Below the pieces are notes generated by a model. The model made no database searches. It was not told the DNA's origin and saw nothing but the letters and a program-made list of their open reading frames with translations. 22,018 nt of DNA. It comes from JBFELO01 sp041552055 (lineage in GTDB: Bacteria > Acidobacteriota > Thermoanaerobaculia > Thermoanaerobaculales > Sulfomarinibacteraceae). Both the position numbers and the translations under genes were made by a program. The stretch covers positions 1 through 22,018 of the forward strand of contig JBFELO010000079.1 in NCBI GenBank assembly GCA_041552055.1, given 5' to 3'. Position 1 is the first letter of the stretch. Each line of letters opens with the position of its first letter. Of this stretch, positions 21,786 through 22,018 are shown piece after piece.

Positions 21786-22018
21786 ATGGATCCGGACGCG
21801 CCATGCCGGACGAGACGTCTGGTTGACTCATCAAGACAATTTCATCCTCGAGTGCGGGCGCGAGTGGAATCCAGCGAACGCGTCAGCAGCCCGGGAACAT
21901 TTCAGGAATGCATCGATATTCGAGGTACTGGTGATGCTCGAATCACGATTCGCGGCTGCTGGATTTTTCACACCGGCGAGCAAGGCGATTACCTTCTGTA
22001 CGCGAAGGGAGGCACGAC
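21786..22018 (+). CDS. Possible 5' part of a gene running off the right edge
   Basis: From ATG 21786 the frame is open for 77 codons to the window end. The start lacks a signal peptide, and AGGA is about 11 bases upstream. Codon choice in the first third (AGA, TCA, CGA) is unlike the neighbouring genes, so the real start may be further in or the frame may be fortuitous. The last part reads ARITIRGCWIFHTGEQGDYL and LYAKGG. Its strand-Cys-strand-YLLYA pattern vaguely recalls netrin/TIMP-like (NTR) domains, in which a CG-x-F-x-x-Gx-x-YLVYA motif is common. I regard this as weak. Confidence 0.3.
   Translation, partial: MDPDAPCRTRRLVDSSRQFHPRVRARVESSERVSSPGTFQECIDIRGTGDARITIRGCWIFHTGEQGDYLLYAKGGT

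Overview
The window is 22 kb of GC-rich bacterial DNA. A lipoprotein periplasmic adaptor with an RND pump and an O-antigen-ligase-like protein imply an outer membrane, so the host is a diderm. Secreted TPR/carboxypeptidase-regulatory proteins, Pro/Thr stalks, SPD-2/Hydin-like and prealbumin-like domains resemble what is common in Acidobacteriota (Thermoanaerobaculia-like) metagenome bins. That placement is inference only, because no rRNA or other marker gene is present. I see no tRNA, rRNA, transposase, integrase or CRISPR array.

Layout: positions 1-6979 hold a minus-strand run: asparagine-synthase-type amidotransferase, ketoacyl-synthase III-like enzyme, RND adaptor lipoprotein, and an RND pump cut by the left edge. 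Diverging from it is an O-antigen ligase/polymerase-like membrane protein (7179-8945). Then come, on the minus strand, a small six-cysteine secreted protein, a secreted TPR protein and a cupin. A plus-strand secreted PQQ-type sugar dehydrogenase-like protein follows (12335-14113). Positions 14114-15560 are a decayed or badly assembled stretch: a frameshifted remnant of a secreted protein, two tandem copies of a hexamer-built inverted repeat, and a twice-frameshifted cyclic-nucleotide-binding gene directly behind a SpoIIE-type phosphatase (15564-16484). The right third carries a secreted NTF2-like protein, a small membrane protein, an SRPBCC protein, a Pro/Thr-stalked secreted protein with its own clear promoter, a secreted double-NTF2 protein, and an open frame running off the right edge.

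How the genes may work together: the adaptor and pump overlap by one base and must form one efflux system. The synthase, KAS III and pump share a strand and may form an envelope-lipid or secondary-metabolite export locus, but this is inference. The phosphatase and the broken cyclic-nucleotide-binding gene look like a former translationally coupled signalling pair. Most of the rest are exported proteins, several of unknown function.

The most unusual feature is a set of degenerate hexamer arrays folded as inverted repeats (9011-9101, 10191-10278, 14875-14982, 14983-15079). All lie just downstream of gene 3' ends. Second is a cluster of three apparent single-base losses in short G/C runs between 14357 and 15543. 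Third is a pair of divergent genes (6979 minus, 7179 plus) with -10-like hexamers exactly six bases before their start codons, suggesting leaderless mRNAs.
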